DNA of 64,000 bases from Alkalithermobacter paradoxus (lineage in GTDB: Bacteria > Bacillota > Clostridia > Peptostreptococcales > Peptostreptococcaceae), in NCBI GenBank assembly GCA_002029295.1, contig MZGW01000009.1, positions 1 through 64,000 of the forward strand. Direction: 5' to 3'. Made by a program: the position numbers and the translations under genes. Shown here piece after piece: positions 1 through 9,590 of this stretch. Under the pieces are notes generated by a model. The model worked only from the letters and a program-made list of their open reading frames with translations. It made no database searches and had not been told where the DNA came from. Within the stretch, counting starts at the first letter, position 1; each line of letters starts with the position of its first letter.

Positions 1-104
1 TTTTAAGGTAAGACCCCAAGAAGACTACTTGGTTGATAGGCTCAAGGTGTAAGCGCAGTAATGTGTTCAGCTTATGAGTACTAATAGGTCGAGGACTTGA
101 CCAA
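1..104 (+). rRNA. 23S rRNA, 3' end (partial)
   Basis: The first ~100 bases read as the extreme 3' end of a bacterial 23S rRNA, with the conserved stretches GGTTGATAGGCTCAAGGTGT and CTAATAGGTCGAGGACTTGA near the terminus. The rest of the gene lies upstream of the window. A 5S gene follows on the same strand after a ~140-base AT-rich spacer, as expected for an rrn operon. The 3' boundary is estimated from the conserved terminal motif. Confidence 0.95.
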
Positions 105-246
105 ATATGCTATGCAGTTTTGAAAGTACTATACCTTAATTAGAATTATATATATATTGTTTGATTTACATTTAAGAATTGACTTTCAAGCTTGCTTGAG
201 GAAATTCGGAATGTAAAGCAAACAAAATATGTTAGACAAGTAAGAT

Positions 247-366
<120 letters not shown>

Positions 367-472
367 AGTTTTCTATCACATAGAAATTTTCTAAAAATTT
401 ATGTATATAATCTTTGGATTGTGTACAGAATATGAATGTAGATTTAAATATTAAATTTACAAATCTCCCCCT

Positions 473-510
473 AAAAAAGACTTCTAACCCCCCACAGAAG
501 TCTTTTTTTT
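473..510 (+). terminator. Intrinsic terminator of the rRNA operon
   Basis: A 13-bp stem (AAAAAAGACTTCT paired with AGAAGTCTTTTTT) with a C-rich 10-base loop is followed by further T residues. It lies ~105 bases after the 5S gene and before the uvrB promoter, so it most likely ends the rrn transcript. Confidence 0.9.
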
Positions 511-574
511 ATGTCCAATTTTACATTGATGGATTTTCCGGTGTTAGTACAGGAATATTAAAGGGTATAAAGTA

Positions 575-603
575 TTGAATAAGTTGAATTTAATGTGTAT
601 AAT
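575..603 (+). promoter_or_regulatory. Sigma-A-type promoter of uvrBA
   Basis: A -35 hexamer TTGAAT at 575-580 is separated by exactly 17 bases from a perfect -10 TATAAT at 598-603. It lies 46 bases before the uvrB start. No LexA/DinR-like box was identified by eye. Confidence 0.7.
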
Positions 604-649
604 TCATTATATAATGACTAGAACTTATGTTCGGGATTGAGGTGTATTT

Positions 650-2620
650 ATGGAATTTAAGATAGAATCTAAGTTTAAACCTACTGGAGATCAGCCTAAG
701 GCTATAGAGACGATAGTTAAAGGCATTAATAAAAATGAGAAATATTCTACTCTTTTGGGGGTTACTGGTTCTGGTAAGACGTTTACCATGGCAAATATAA
801 TACAGAAAGTTCAAAAGCCAACTCTTGTTATAGCTCATAACAAGACTCTTGCTGCACAGCTTTATAGTGAGTTTAAAGAGTTTTTTCCAAAGAATGCAGT
901 TGAGTATTTTGTAAGTTACTATGATTATTATCAACCAGAAGCGTATGTAGTTCAAAGTGATACGTATATAGAAAAAGATGCTTCTATAAATGAAGAAATA
1001 GATAAATTAAGACACTCAGCTACTGCAGCAGTATTAGAGAGAAGAGATACTATAATAGTAGCTTCAGTTTCATGTATATATGGATTAGGAGATCCTAGTG
1101 ATTATAAAGACTTATTAATATCATTAAGACCTGGAATGGAGAAAGATAGGGATGAAGTAATAAAAAAACTTATATCTATACAATATGAAAGAAATGATGT
1201 GAACTTTACTAGAGGTACATTTAGAGTTAGGGGAGATATATTAGAAATATTCCCAGCAAATACAGATGAAAGAGGAATAAGAGTAGAGTTTTTTGGAGAC
1301 GAAATAGAAAGAATAACAGAGATAAATTATTTAACAGGAGAAATAATAGGAATTAGAAGCCATGTATCTATATTTCCAGCATCTCACTATGTAACTAGTA
1401 AAGAAAGGCTAGAAAAAGCAATAACGCTTATCGAGGATGAGCTAAAAGATAGGGTGAAAGAATTCAAAGATAAAGGCAAACTTCTAGAGGCTCAGAGAAT
1501 AGAACAAAGAACAAAATACGATATAGAGATGTTAAGAGAAATTGGTTTCTGTCAGGGGATAGAGAATTACTCAAGACATATAACAGGAAGAAATGAAGGA
1601 GATAGACCATATACTCTGATGGATTTCTTTCCAGATGATTATTTAATTATAATAGATGAATCGCATGTTACTATACCACAAATAAGAGCTATGTATGGTG
1701 GAGATAGATCAAGAAAAGAATCCCTTATAGAAAATGGATTCAGACTTCCCTCGGCTTATGATAATAGGCCTCTTAATTTCGAAGAATTTGAGGGAATGAT
1801 AAATCAAATACTATTTGTATCAGCAACTCCAGGAAAATACGAAATAGAAAAATCAACTGTAGTTGCAGAGCAGATAATAAGGCCTACTGGGTTGCTTGAT
1901 CCTATTATAGACATAAGACCTATAAATGGTCAGATAGATGATTTACTTAACGAAATATATATAAGAGCAAATAAAAATGAAAGAGTGTTAGTTACAACCC
2001 TTACAAAAAAAATGGCAGAAGATTTAACAGATTATCTAAAGGGAGCTAATGTAAAGGTAAGATACCTACACTCAGATATAAGCACACTTGAAAGAATAGA
2101 AATAATAAGAGATTTAAGAGTAGGTAAATTTGATGTACTAGTTGGTATAAATCTTCTAAGAGAAGGACTTGATATACCTGAAGTTTCATTAGTTGCAATA
2201 TTAGATGCTGATAAAGAAGGCTTCTTAAGGTCTGAAACATCTTTAATACAAACTATAGGAAGAGCAGCAAGAAATGAACATGGGAAGGTTATAATGTATG
2301 CTGATAAAATAACAGATTCTATGCAAAGAGCTATAAGTGAAACAAATAGGAGAAGAGAGATACAAAGTGAATATAATAGGGCTTACAACATAGTTCCAAG
2401 GACTATCAAAAAAGATATAAGAGATATAATTGAAGCAACAAAGGTTGCAGATGAAGAAACGAAGTACGGAATTAAGGAAGAATTTGATACAGATGATATA
2501 AAAATAGCTATAGAAAGATTGAGTGAAGAGATGATTTTAGCTGCAGAAAATCTTCAATTTGAAAGAGCAGCACAGCTTAGAGACAAAATAAATGAACTAA
2601 AAGAAAGGATAGAAGCTTAA
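650..2620 (+). CDS. uvrB: UvrABC excinuclease subunit B
   Basis: UvrB is the damage-verifying, ATP-driven helicase-like subunit of nucleotide excision repair. UvrA loads it onto the lesion, and it then recruits UvrC for the two incisions. The 656-residue product has the family's normal length. Walker A is GVTGSGKT at residues 37-44. The beta-hairpin that inserts at lesions appears as [11 protein letters not shown] near residue 92. Helicase motifs IIIDESH, SATPG and QTIGRAARN follow. The C-terminal UVR domain (about 624-656), which contacts UvrC, ends with [11 protein letters not shown]. uvrA starts one base after the stop, so the two genes are co-transcribed from the promoter at 575-603. Identification is secure. 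Confidence 0.98.
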   Translation: MEFKIESKFKPTGDQPKAIETIVKGINKNEKYSTLLGVTGSGKTFTMANIIQKVQKPTLVIAHNKTLAAQLYSEFKEFFPKNAVEYFVSYYDYYQPEAYVVQSDTYIEKDASINEEIDKLRHSATAAVLERRDTIIVASVSCIYGLGDPSDYKDLLISLRPGMEKDRDEVIKKLISIQYERNDVNFTRGTFRVRGDILEIFPANTDERGIRVEFFGDEIERITEINYLTGEIIGIRSHVSIFPASHYVTSKERLEKAITLIEDELKDRVKEFKDKGKLLEAQRIEQRTKYDIEMLREIGFCQGIENYSRHITGRNEGDRPYTLMDFFPDDYLIIIDESHVTIPQIRAMYGGDRSRKESLIENGFRLPSAYDNRPLNFEEFEGMINQILFVSATPGKYEIEKSTVVAEQIIRPTGLLDPIIDIRPINGQIDDLLNEIYIRANKNERVLVTTLTKKMAEDLTDYLKGANVKVRYLHSDISTLERIEIIRDLRVGKFDVLVGINLLREGLDIPEVSLVAILDADKEGFLRSETSLIQTIGRAARNEHGKVIMYADKITDSMQRAISETNRRREIQSEYNRAYNIVPRTIKKDIRDIIEATKVADEETKYGIKEEFDTDDIKIAIERLSEEMILAAENLQFERAAQLRDKINELKERIEA

Positions 2621-2621
2621 A

Positions 2622-5453
2622 ATGGAAAATAGGAATATAGTTGTTAGGGGAGCAAAAGAGCACAATCTAAAAAATATAGATATAACTCTTCCAAGGAATA
2701 AATTCATAGTATTTACAGGCCTTTCTGGTTCAGGAAAGTCATCATTAGCATTTGATACTATATATGCAGAAGGTCAAAGAAGATATGTTGAAAGTCTTTC
2801 AGCGTATGCAAGACAATTTTTAGGGCAAATGGAAAAACCAAATGTAGAATATATAGAAGGGTTATCCCCAGCAATATCTATAGATCAAAAAACAACATCA
2901 AAAAATCCAAGATCAACTGTGGGAACGGTAACAGAGATTTATGACTACCTAAGGTTACTATTTGCAAGAGTAGGAGAGCCACATTGTCCTGTATGTAATA
3001 AAAAGATAAGCCAAATGACAGTTGAGGAAATAGTGGATAAAATTATGAATTTTCCACAGAAAACAAAAATTCAGATACTTTCTCCTGTTGTTAGAGGGAA
3101 GAAAGGAAAGCACGAGAAGTTAATTGAGCATATAAAAAAAGAGGGATTTATAAGATTAAGGATAGATGGAGAAAGCTTTGAAATAGGAGATGAAATAGAT
3201 CTTGATAAAAATAAAAAGCACAATATAGAAGTTGTTGTAGATAGAATAGTTATAAAAGATGGTATAGAGTCAAGATTAAGTGATTCTATAGAGACTGCTA
3301 TAAAGCTTTCAGATGGATTAGTAATTGCAGATGTTATAGGTGATGAAGAAATATTATTTTCAACTAAGTTTGCATGTCCAGATCATGGAATTAGTATAGA
3401 GGAGCTATCTCCTAGGATGTTTTCATTTAATAGCCCATTTGGTGCATGCGATGCTTGTAATGGACTTGGAAGCATGAAGAAAGTTGATGAATCTTTAGTT
3501 ATTCCAAATAAAGATTTATCTATAAAAGAGGGAGCTATTGCCCCTTGGTTTTCAGTTGGTGGAGCAGGTAGTGAGGATACTTATTACTTTAAGATGGTAG
3601 AAAGCCTAGCAAAGCAATATAATGTATCACTAGATACTCCTATTAAGGATCTACCAAAAGATTTTATTGATGAGCTTTTGTATGGAAACAGCAACACTTT
3701 AGTTAAATTTGAATATGAATCTAAATTTGGAGGATACAGAACTTATGAATCATACTTTGAGGGTGTTATAAATAATCTTCAAAGAAGATATAAAGAAACT
3801 AACTCTGATTATATGAGAGAAAAAATAGAAGAATTTATGATAGATAAATCTTGTTCTTCTTGTCATGGAGCTAGACTAAAAAAGGAAAGTTTATCAGTAT
3901 TGATAAATGGAAAGAAAATATCACAAGTTACAGATATGTCTATTGATGAATTGATAAATTTTATAGAAAATATGCAGTTATCTCAAAGGCAACAGACTAT
4001 AGCAAAAGAAATAATAAAAGAAATAAAAGAAAGAGCTGGTTTTTTAAAAAATGTTGGACTTGAGTATTTGACTTTATCTAGAACTGCAGGAACTTTATCT
4101 GGAGGAGAAGCTCAGAGAATTAGGCTAGCAACTCAAATAGGATCTGCACTAGTTGGAGTTTTGTATGTTCTTGATGAACCTAGTATAGGACTTCATCAAA
4201 GAGATAATGACAGACTTATAAAAACATTAAGACATTTGACTGATATAGGAAATACGCTTATTGTCGTTGAACATGATGAAGACACTATGTATGCATCAGA
4301 TTATATAGTTGATATAGGTCCTGGAGCAGGAGTTCATGGTGGGCAAATCGTTGCACAGGGAACAGTAGAAGAAATAAAACAAAATCAAAACTCTATAACA
4401 GGTCAATATTTGAGTGGCAAAAAGAAAATAGAGGTTCCAACTGATAGAAGAAAGCCAAGTGATAAATATATAGAAATAATAAAAGCTAGCGAAAATAATT
4501 TAAAAGATGTAGATGTAAAAATACCAGTAGGAATATTTACATGTATAACTGGAGTTTCAGGATCAGGAAAAAGTTCCCTTATAAACGAAATACTATACAA
4601 GGGAATAGCATCAAAGATACAAGGGCTTAGAGAAAAACCAGGAGAGCATAAGGAGATAAAGGGGCTAGAGCATATAGATAAAGTTATAGATATAGATCAA
4701 TCTCCAATAGGAAGAACTCCAAGATCAAACCCAGCAACATATACAGGAGTATTTGATATGATAAGAGATGTATTTTCTATAGTTCCAGAAGCTAAGGCTA
4801 GAGGATATAACAAGGGGAGATTTAGTTTTAACGTAAAGGGTGGAAGATGTGAAGCGTGTAAAGGTGATGGAATAATAAAAATAGAGATGCACTTTCTTCC
4901 AGATGTATATGTTCAGTGCGAAGTATGTAAAGGTAAAAGATACAATAGAGATACTCTTCAAATAACGTACAAAGGGAAAACAATATCTGATGTACTTGAT
5001 ATGAATGTTGAAGAAGCTCTAGAGTTCTTTGAAAATATACCTAAGATAAAAAGGAAGTTAGAAACACTAATGGACGTTGGACTTGGGTATATAAAGCTAG
5101 GACAACCTTCTACTCAGCTTTCGGGAGGAGAAGCACAAAGAATAAAATTAGCAACAGAGCTTAGTAAAAGGTCTACAGGAAAGACTATATATATTCTAGA
5201 TGAGCCAACAACAGGTCTTCATATGGCAGATATAGATAAGCTTATAAAAGTAATTCAAAGACTAGCTGATAATGGAAATACAATTGTTGTGATTGAACAC
5301 AATTTAGATGTGATAAAAACGTGTGATTATATTATAGATTTAGGTCCAGAAGGTGGGCATAAGGGTGGAGAAATAGTAGCTGTAGGAACTCCAGAGGAAG
5401 TCTGTCAAAATGAAAAGTCTCATACAGGGAGATTTCTCAAAAAATACTTGTAA
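2622..5453 (+). CDS. uvrA: UvrABC excinuclease subunit A
   Basis: UvrA is the damage-sensing ABC-type ATPase of nucleotide excision repair. Its dimer scans DNA and hands lesions to UvrB. The 943-residue protein contains two ABC modules. The first Walker A is GLSGSGKSS at 33-41 and a second GVSGSGKSS lies in the C-terminal half. Each half has the signature LSGGEAQRI and a Walker B/switch ([10 protein letters not shown] and [10 protein letters not shown]). Zinc-finger cysteines are visible as [21 protein letters not shown] and the C-terminal [15 protein letters not shown] pair. The start lies one base after the uvrB stop, with its ribosome-binding site inside the end of uvrB. Confidence 0.98.
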   Translation: MENRNIVVRGAKEHNLKNIDITLPRNKFIVFTGLSGSGKSSLAFDTIYAEGQRRYVESLSAYARQFLGQMEKPNVEYIEGLSPAISIDQKTTSKNPRSTVGTVTEIYDYLRLLFARVGEPHCPVCNKKISQMTVEEIVDKIMNFPQKTKIQILSPVVRGKKGKHEKLIEHIKKEGFIRLRIDGESFEIGDEIDLDKNKKHNIEVVVDRIVIKDGIESRLSDSIETAIKLSDGLVIADVIGDEEILFSTKFACPDHGISIEELSPRMFSFNSPFGACDACNGLGSMKKVDESLVIPNKDLSIKEGAIAPWFSVGGAGSEDTYYFKMVESLAKQYNVSLDTPIKDLPKDFIDELLYGNSNTLVKFEYESKFGGYRTYESYFEGVINNLQRRYKETNSDYMREKIEEFMIDKSCSSCHGARLKKESLSVLINGKKISQVTDMSIDELINFIENMQLSQRQQTIAKEIIKEIKERAGFLKNVGLEYLTLSRTAGTLSGGEAQRIRLATQIGSALVGVLYVLDEPSIGLHQRDNDRLIKTLRHLTDIGNTLIVVEHDEDTMYASDYIVDIGPGAGVHGGQIVAQGTVEEIKQNQNSITGQYLSGKKKIEVPTDRRKPSDKYIEIIKASENNLKDVDVKIPVGIFTCITGVSGSGKSSLINEILYKGIASKIQGLREKPGEHKEIKGLEHIDKVIDIDQSPIGRTPRSNPATYTGVFDMIRDVFSIVPEAKARGYNKGRFSFNVKGGRCEACKGDGIIKIEMHFLPDVYVQCEVCKGKRYNRDTLQITYKGKTISDVLDMNVEEALEFFENIPKIKRKLETLMDVGLGYIKLGQPSTQLSGGEAQRIKLATELSKRSTGKTIYILDEPTTGLHMADIDKLIKVIQRLADNGNTIVVIEHNLDVIKTCDYIIDLGPEGGHKGGEIVAVGTPEEVCQNEKSHTGRFLKKYL

Positions 5454-5471
5454 GGCAGGATATCCTGCCTT
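5452..5471 (+). terminator. Hairpin after uvrA
   Basis: AAGGCAGGATATCCTGCCTT is a perfect palindrome directly at the uvrA stop codon. Only a weak T-rich tail (ATTTAAATT) follows, so it may be a leaky terminator, or a 3'-end stabiliser with some read-through into the next gene. Confidence 0.55.
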
Positions 5472-5498
5472 ATTTAAATTATAAACTGGAGGAGATAT

Positions 5499-6023
5499 AT
5501 GAAAACAAGAGAAATAACACTTATAGGGATAAGTGTATCACTAATGATAATAATAGGCTATGTATTTTATACAATGGCTAGTATAATTATTATTCCTGGT
5601 TCAAGATATGTTTTAATGGCTCCTTTGCTCGGGTTTATGTTTTGTATTCCACTATTTAATATAAGGAAAATAGGAACAATATCTTTGGTATCATTAGTCT
5701 TTGGACTTATTATGATGTTTATAAATATATTTATGAGTGTTGCAATAATATCATCAGGAATACTAACTGATACAGTTAGTTATATTTTATTTAGAAACTA
5801 CAATAATAACAAAAGTATAATATGTACATCTGCATTTTATCCTTTATTTAGTCTTGTTACATCGTTTTGGGTTTCTAATTATATTACAGGAAATAAGGCG
5901 TATTTAATGATAAATAAATTGTATATTCTGATATCTGTAAGTATAATAACCTATATATTAGGACTGATTGGGTCATACTTTGGATACAAAGTAATGGTGA
6001 GAATAAATAAAAGGACTACGTAG
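5499..6023 (+). CDS. Small integral membrane protein of unknown function
   Basis: The 174-residue product is almost entirely hydrophobic, with about five predicted membrane segments (around residues 7-27, 38-52, 58-80, 110-128 and 140-162). A good ribosome-binding site (GGAGG) lies 8 bases before the ATG. Length and topology resemble substrate-binding S components of ECF vitamin transporters, but no substrate motif or ATPase neighbour is seen, so this is only a suggestion. It follows uvrA at short distance and converges on the TetR gene. The last four residues KRTT and the stop lie inside the bidirectional terminator. Confidence 0.6.
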   Translation: MKTREITLIGISVSLMIIIGYVFYTMASIIIIPGSRYVLMAPLLGFMFCIPLFNIRKIGTISLVSLVFGLIMMFINIFMSVAIISSGILTDTVSYILFRNYNNNKSIICTSAFYPLFSLVTSFWVSNYITGNKAYLMINKLYILISVSIITYILGLIGSYFGYKVMVRINKRTT

Positions 6024-6030
6024 TCCTTTT
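6009..6030. terminator. Bidirectional terminator shared by convergent genes
   Basis: A perfect 22-bp palindrome (core AGGACTACGTAGTCCT flanked by A and T runs) lies at the convergence of the membrane-protein and TetR genes. Both stop codons fall inside it, and it has a T-run on each strand. Confidence 0.85.
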
Positions 6031-6690
6031 ATTTTTATCATTACTATAGAAGTTTATTATATTTTGTATATAGCTTACGATTTTTTTCGTTGCTTCTTGT
6101 GGAGTATACTCAACCTGGTTATTTAAGATTCTAGAAAGAAGCCCCTGATAAACTAATAAAGTCATTTCATTAATCTCATCTATATCATCTTTTCTTACAA
6201 GGTTTTCATTTACGCAAGAATTTAAAGCTGCAATACATCTATCGTATATATTGTGTTTTAAAAGCATAGAAAGTACATCTTCAGATTGCTCCCCAAGTTC
6301 TTCAGGAAATATAGAATAATATTCACTTACTGCATCTTCTATTGAATGTGTGAATTTATCGAAGAAAATTCTATAGTAAATTTTAGGATTATTGAAAGAG
6401 TGATAGCAAAAACACTCCCATATTAAAATGTATTTATCTAGAGAATTTCTAGAGTTCTTAATGTAATTAGGAAGATCAAGGGCATAATCTTTCATATATT
6501 TCATACATGCAAAAAATATTAAATGATCAATATTTTCAAAGTAATTATAAAGCGTTGCACTATTGTACCCTGCAATATCAGCAACTTTTCTTATAGTAAC
6601 AGCCTCTATTCCTTCTTCATCTATTATTTTAGTAGCAGCTTCTATAAAATAGCTCATCATTCGTCTTTTCTGAACCTGTTTTTTACTCAT
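6016..6690 (-). CDS. TetR/AcrR-family transcriptional regulator
   Basis: This is a 224-residue dimeric one-component regulator. The N-terminal helix-turn-helix occupies about residues 12-60 (TIRKVADIAGYNSATLYNYF is the recognition region), followed by a divergent ligand-binding helical domain. The gene is transcribed divergently from the betaine-reductase module, and the ~220-base region between them carries palindromic sequence, so control of that module or of itself is a reasonable inference. A ribosome-binding site GGTGAAG precedes the ATG. It ends inside the shared palindrome at 6009-6030, overlapping the convergent gene by 8 bases. The ligand is unknown. Confidence 0.9.
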   Translation of the reverse strand: MSKKQVQKRRMMSYFIEAATKIIDEEGIEAVTIRKVADIAGYNSATLYNYFENIDHLIFFACMKYMKDYALDLPNYIKNSRNSLDKYILIWECFCYHSFNNPKIYYRIFFDKFTHSIEDAVSEYYSIFPEELGEQSEDVLSMLLKHNIYDRCIAALNSCVNENLVRKDDIDEINEMTLLVYQGLLSRILNNQVEYTPQEATKKIVSYIQNIINFYSNDKNKRTT

Positions 6691-6797
6691 ATAACTTCAC
6701 CAACTTATAATAATTTTAGACAACCTTTAATATTATAACATATTACTTATCTCTGAAATTTAGACTAGTTATCAAAAAATATATATTCATATAAAAA

Positions 6798-6852
6798 TAA
6801 TCATGATTACATAATAAATACATTCATAAAATATTCACAATGATTATATAAT
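6798..6852 (+). promoter_or_regulatory. Candidate promoter and operator upstream of the betaine-reductase module
   Basis: TAATCATGATTA at 6798-6809 is a perfect 12-bp palindrome, and its half-site ATGATTA recurs at 6840-6846. A perfect -10 TATAAT lies at 6847-6852 with a possible -35 TTCATA at 6823-6828 (18-base spacing). The palindrome sits just upstream of the -35 and the second half-site abuts the -10. This suits a repressor such as the adjacent TetR protein, but binding is inferred only. Confidence 0.4.
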
Positions 6853-6909
6853 TCTAATAACAATGGAAGAACATAATACAATTTTAGAATGTACTAAGGG
6901 GGTTTGGGA

Positions 6910-8235
6910 ATGAGGTTAGAGATTGGAAATTTCTATGTTAAGGACATCATATTTGGAAATGAGACTTCTTATAGAGATGGCATATTGAGTATTAATAAAG
7001 AAGAGGCTCTGAAAATTGTTAAAGAAGATGAACATATTACATATGCAGATATAGTAATAGCAAAACCAGGAGATGAAGTGAGAATAGTTCCTGTTAAAGA
7101 AGCTATAGAACCAAGATATAGAGTGGGTGGGGGGCCAATATTTCCAGGTGTTACAGGAGATCTTATGCAGTGTGGAAATGGAAAAACACATGCACTAAAA
7201 GGTTGTAGTGTATTAGTAGTTGGAAAACATTGGGGTGGATTTCAAGATGGACTTATAGATATGAGTGGAGAAGGTGCTAAGTATACATTATTTTCATCAC
7301 TTAAAAATATATGTCTTGTAGCTGATACTGATGAAGAGTTCGAAAGGTATGAACAGCAAAAGAAAAATCGTGCGTTAAGATGGGCCGGAATGAGACTTGC
7401 TGAATATATAGGGAATTGTGTTAAGGATTTAGAACCACATGAAACAGAAATATATGAGTTAGACCCGGTAACTAAGAGAAGTAAAGAAATTAATGATCTT
7501 CCAAACGTCGTATTTGTTATGCAACCACAGTCTCAAATGGAAGAGTTAGGATACAACGATTTGGTTTATGGGTGGGATTGCAATCGTATGCTCCCTACAT
7601 TTATGCATCCAAATGAGGTTTTAGATGGTGCAATGATTTCAGGTTCTTTCATGCCGTGTTCATCGAAATGGTCAACATATGATTTTCAGAACTTTCCTAT
7701 GATAAAAAGGCTATATCAAGAGCACGGTAAAACTATCAACTTTATTGGAGTTATAATGTCTAATCTAAATGTTGCACTTGAGCAGAAAGAAAGAGCTGCA
7801 TTATTTGTCGCTCAGATGGCAAAATCTTTAGGAGCAGATGCAGCTGTAGTAGCAGAGGAGGGATATGGAAACCCAGATGCTGACTTTATAGCATGCATTG
7901 TTGCACTTGAAGATGCTGGAGTTAAAACTGTTGGATTGACAAATGAGTGCACAGGCAGAGATGGAGCTTCCCAACCACTTGTAACTTTAGATAGAAAAGC
8001 CAATGCAATAGTTTCTTGTGGTAATGTTTCAGAATTAATAAAGCTCCCTCCTATGAAAACTGTAATAGGTGAATTAAAATCATTAGCACGTGACGGTTTA
8101 TCTGGTGGATGGGCAGATGATGAAATACTAGGGCCATCCGTTAAAGAAGATGGTTCAATAATTATGGAAAACAACTCTATGTTCTGTGGGGATAGAGTTG
8201 CAGGCTGGTCTACAAAAACGATGGTAGAATATTAA
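6910..8235 (+). CDS. grdI: Betaine (or sarcosine) reductase component B, proprotein of the alpha/beta subunits
   Basis: This is the substrate-specific component B proprotein of a glycine-reductase-type complex. In the family it is autocleaved at a cysteine to give a pyruvoyl-containing subunit that forms a Schiff-base-like adduct with the amine substrate. The 441-residue length fits GrdE/GrdG/GrdI. Family-like stretches include GGGPIFPGVTGDLM, SGSFMPCSSKWSTYD (Cys250) and LTNECTGRDGASQP; the cleavage cysteine could not be pinpointed by eye. The start is the ATG at 6910, 7 bases after AAGGGGG, rather than an in-frame TTG six bases earlier. The downstream BCCT transporter favours betaine over sarcosine. 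The selenoprotein subunit gene follows after 13 bases. Confidence 0.85.
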   Translation: MRLEIGNFYVKDIIFGNETSYRDGILSINKEEALKIVKEDEHITYADIVIAKPGDEVRIVPVKEAIEPRYRVGGGPIFPGVTGDLMQCGNGKTHALKGCSVLVVGKHWGGFQDGLIDMSGEGAKYTLFSSLKNICLVADTDEEFERYEQQKKNRALRWAGMRLAEYIGNCVKDLEPHETEIYELDPVTKRSKEINDLPNVVFVMQPQSQMEELGYNDLVYGWDCNRMLPTFMHPNEVLDGAMISGSFMPCSSKWSTYDFQNFPMIKRLYQEHGKTINFIGVIMSNLNVALEQKERAALFVAQMAKSLGADAAVVAEEGYGNPDADFIACIVALEDAGVKTVGLTNECTGRDGASQPLVTLDRKANAIVSCGNVSELIKLPPMKTVIGELKSLARDGLSGGWADDEILGPSVKEDGSIIMENNSMFCGDRVAGWSTKTMVEY

Positions 8236-8248
8236 GGGGGGAGTATAC

Positions 8249-9565
8249 ATGAAAAAGGCTATTTTATATTTAAATCAGTTCTTTGGTCAAATTGGAGGGG
8301 AAGAATTAGCTGACCATGCCCCAGAGATAAGAGAAGGCCTTGTAGGACCTGCTATTGAACTAAACAAACAATTAGGAGATGATATACAGGTAACTCATAC
8401 AATTATTTGTGGAGACAATTTTATGGGGTCAAGACAAGAGGAAGCAATCAATACTATATTAGGATTTTTAGAAGGAAAAGAATTTGATATATTCTTTGCA
8501 GGGCCAGCATTTAGAGCTGGAAGGTATGGTAGTGCATGTGGAAATATATGCAAAGCAGTTAAAGAAAAGTTTAATGTTCCGGTAATAAGTTCTATGAATG
8601 ATGAAAACCCTGGAGTTGAAATGTTTAGAAAGGACGTATATATATTCAAAGGTGGAGCAAGTGCTGCAGCAATGAGGTCAGATATAAGAAAAATGGCACA
8701 ATTCGGTAAGAAATTATTAAGAGGTGAAGATATTTTATCTGCAGAAGAAGAAGGATACTATAGCACAGGGTCAAGACATCAAAAGTGGTTAAACCCTGCT
8801 GTACCTGCTACTGATAGAGTTATAGATATGCTTTTAAAGAAAATACGTGGAGAAGCCTTCAAAACAGAACTTCCGATTCCAGAATCTGATCTAGTTCCAA
8901 TTGCTCCAGCTATAAAGAATTTGGCTGACTGTAAAATAGCTCTTGCTACTACAGGTGGTATTGTACCAGTTGAAAACCCTGATAGAATTCAATCAGCCTC
9001 GGCTACTAGATGGGGTAAATACGACATAACTGGACTTGATAGTTTACAAGCAGGAGTTTATAAAACAATACATGCTGGATTTGACCCTGCAGCAGCTGAT
9101 GCAAATCCAAATGTTATAGTTCCTCTTGATGTATTAAGAGTGTATGAAAGAGAAGGAAGAATAGGAAGTATTCATAACTTCTTCTATACAACAGTTGGAA
9201 CAGGAACAACTCAAGGAGAAGCTGCAAGAATGGGTAAAGAGATGGTAGAAGATATGAAAGCTGCTGGAGTAGATGCAGTTATTCTCACATCTACATGAGG
9301 TACTTGTACACGTTGCGGTGCAACAATAGTAAAAGAGATAGAAAAATCTGGGATAACTATCGTTCAGATGGCTAATTTAATTCCTGTTGCAAAAACTGTT
9401 GGATCAAATAGAATGGTACCAACGATTTCTATACCATATCCATTAGGAGATCCTAGCACTTCTAAAGAAGAACAATGGAAACTTCGTTATCATAGAGTAG
9501 GAGTTGCACTAGAAGCTTTAGCTACAGAAATACAAGATCAGACTGTATTTAAAACTAAGATTTAA
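8249..9565 (+). CDS. grdH: Selenocysteine-containing betaine (or sarcosine) reductase component B, gamma subunit
   Basis: This catalytic selenoprotein of component B reduces the bound amine and passes the carboxymethyl group to selenoprotein A. The reading frame runs from ATG 8249 through an in-frame TGA at 9296-9298 to TAA at 9563-9565, giving 438 residues with Sec at 350. The context is STS-Sec-GTCTRCGA, the U-x2-C-x2-C motif of GrdB/GrdF/GrdH. A stem-loop with a GGU loop starts 13 bases after the TGA. Protein similarity continues without interruption on both sides (family-like MVPTISIPYPLGDP downstream), so the TGA is a recoding site, not a truncation. An automatic caller would split the gene here. 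It forms one operon with the upstream proprotein and the downstream transporter. Confidence 0.93.
9296..9330 (+). promoter_or_regulatory. Bacterial SECIS element with Sec TGA codon
   Basis: The UGA at 9296-9298 is followed by a hairpin GTTGC-GGT-GCAAC at 9312-9324, with weaker flanking pairing (ACT/AGT). The position just after the codon and the GGU apical loop match the known E. coli fdhF SECIS, which SelB recognises. The selA-D genes are not in this window. Confidence 0.75.
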
Positions 9566-9590
9566 AGAAGTAGCTAAAGGGGTGAAGTAT

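Noticed and set aside
9368..9565. Separate 65-residue protein
   Set aside because: It is in the same frame as grdH and is its C-terminal part after the selenocysteine TGA.
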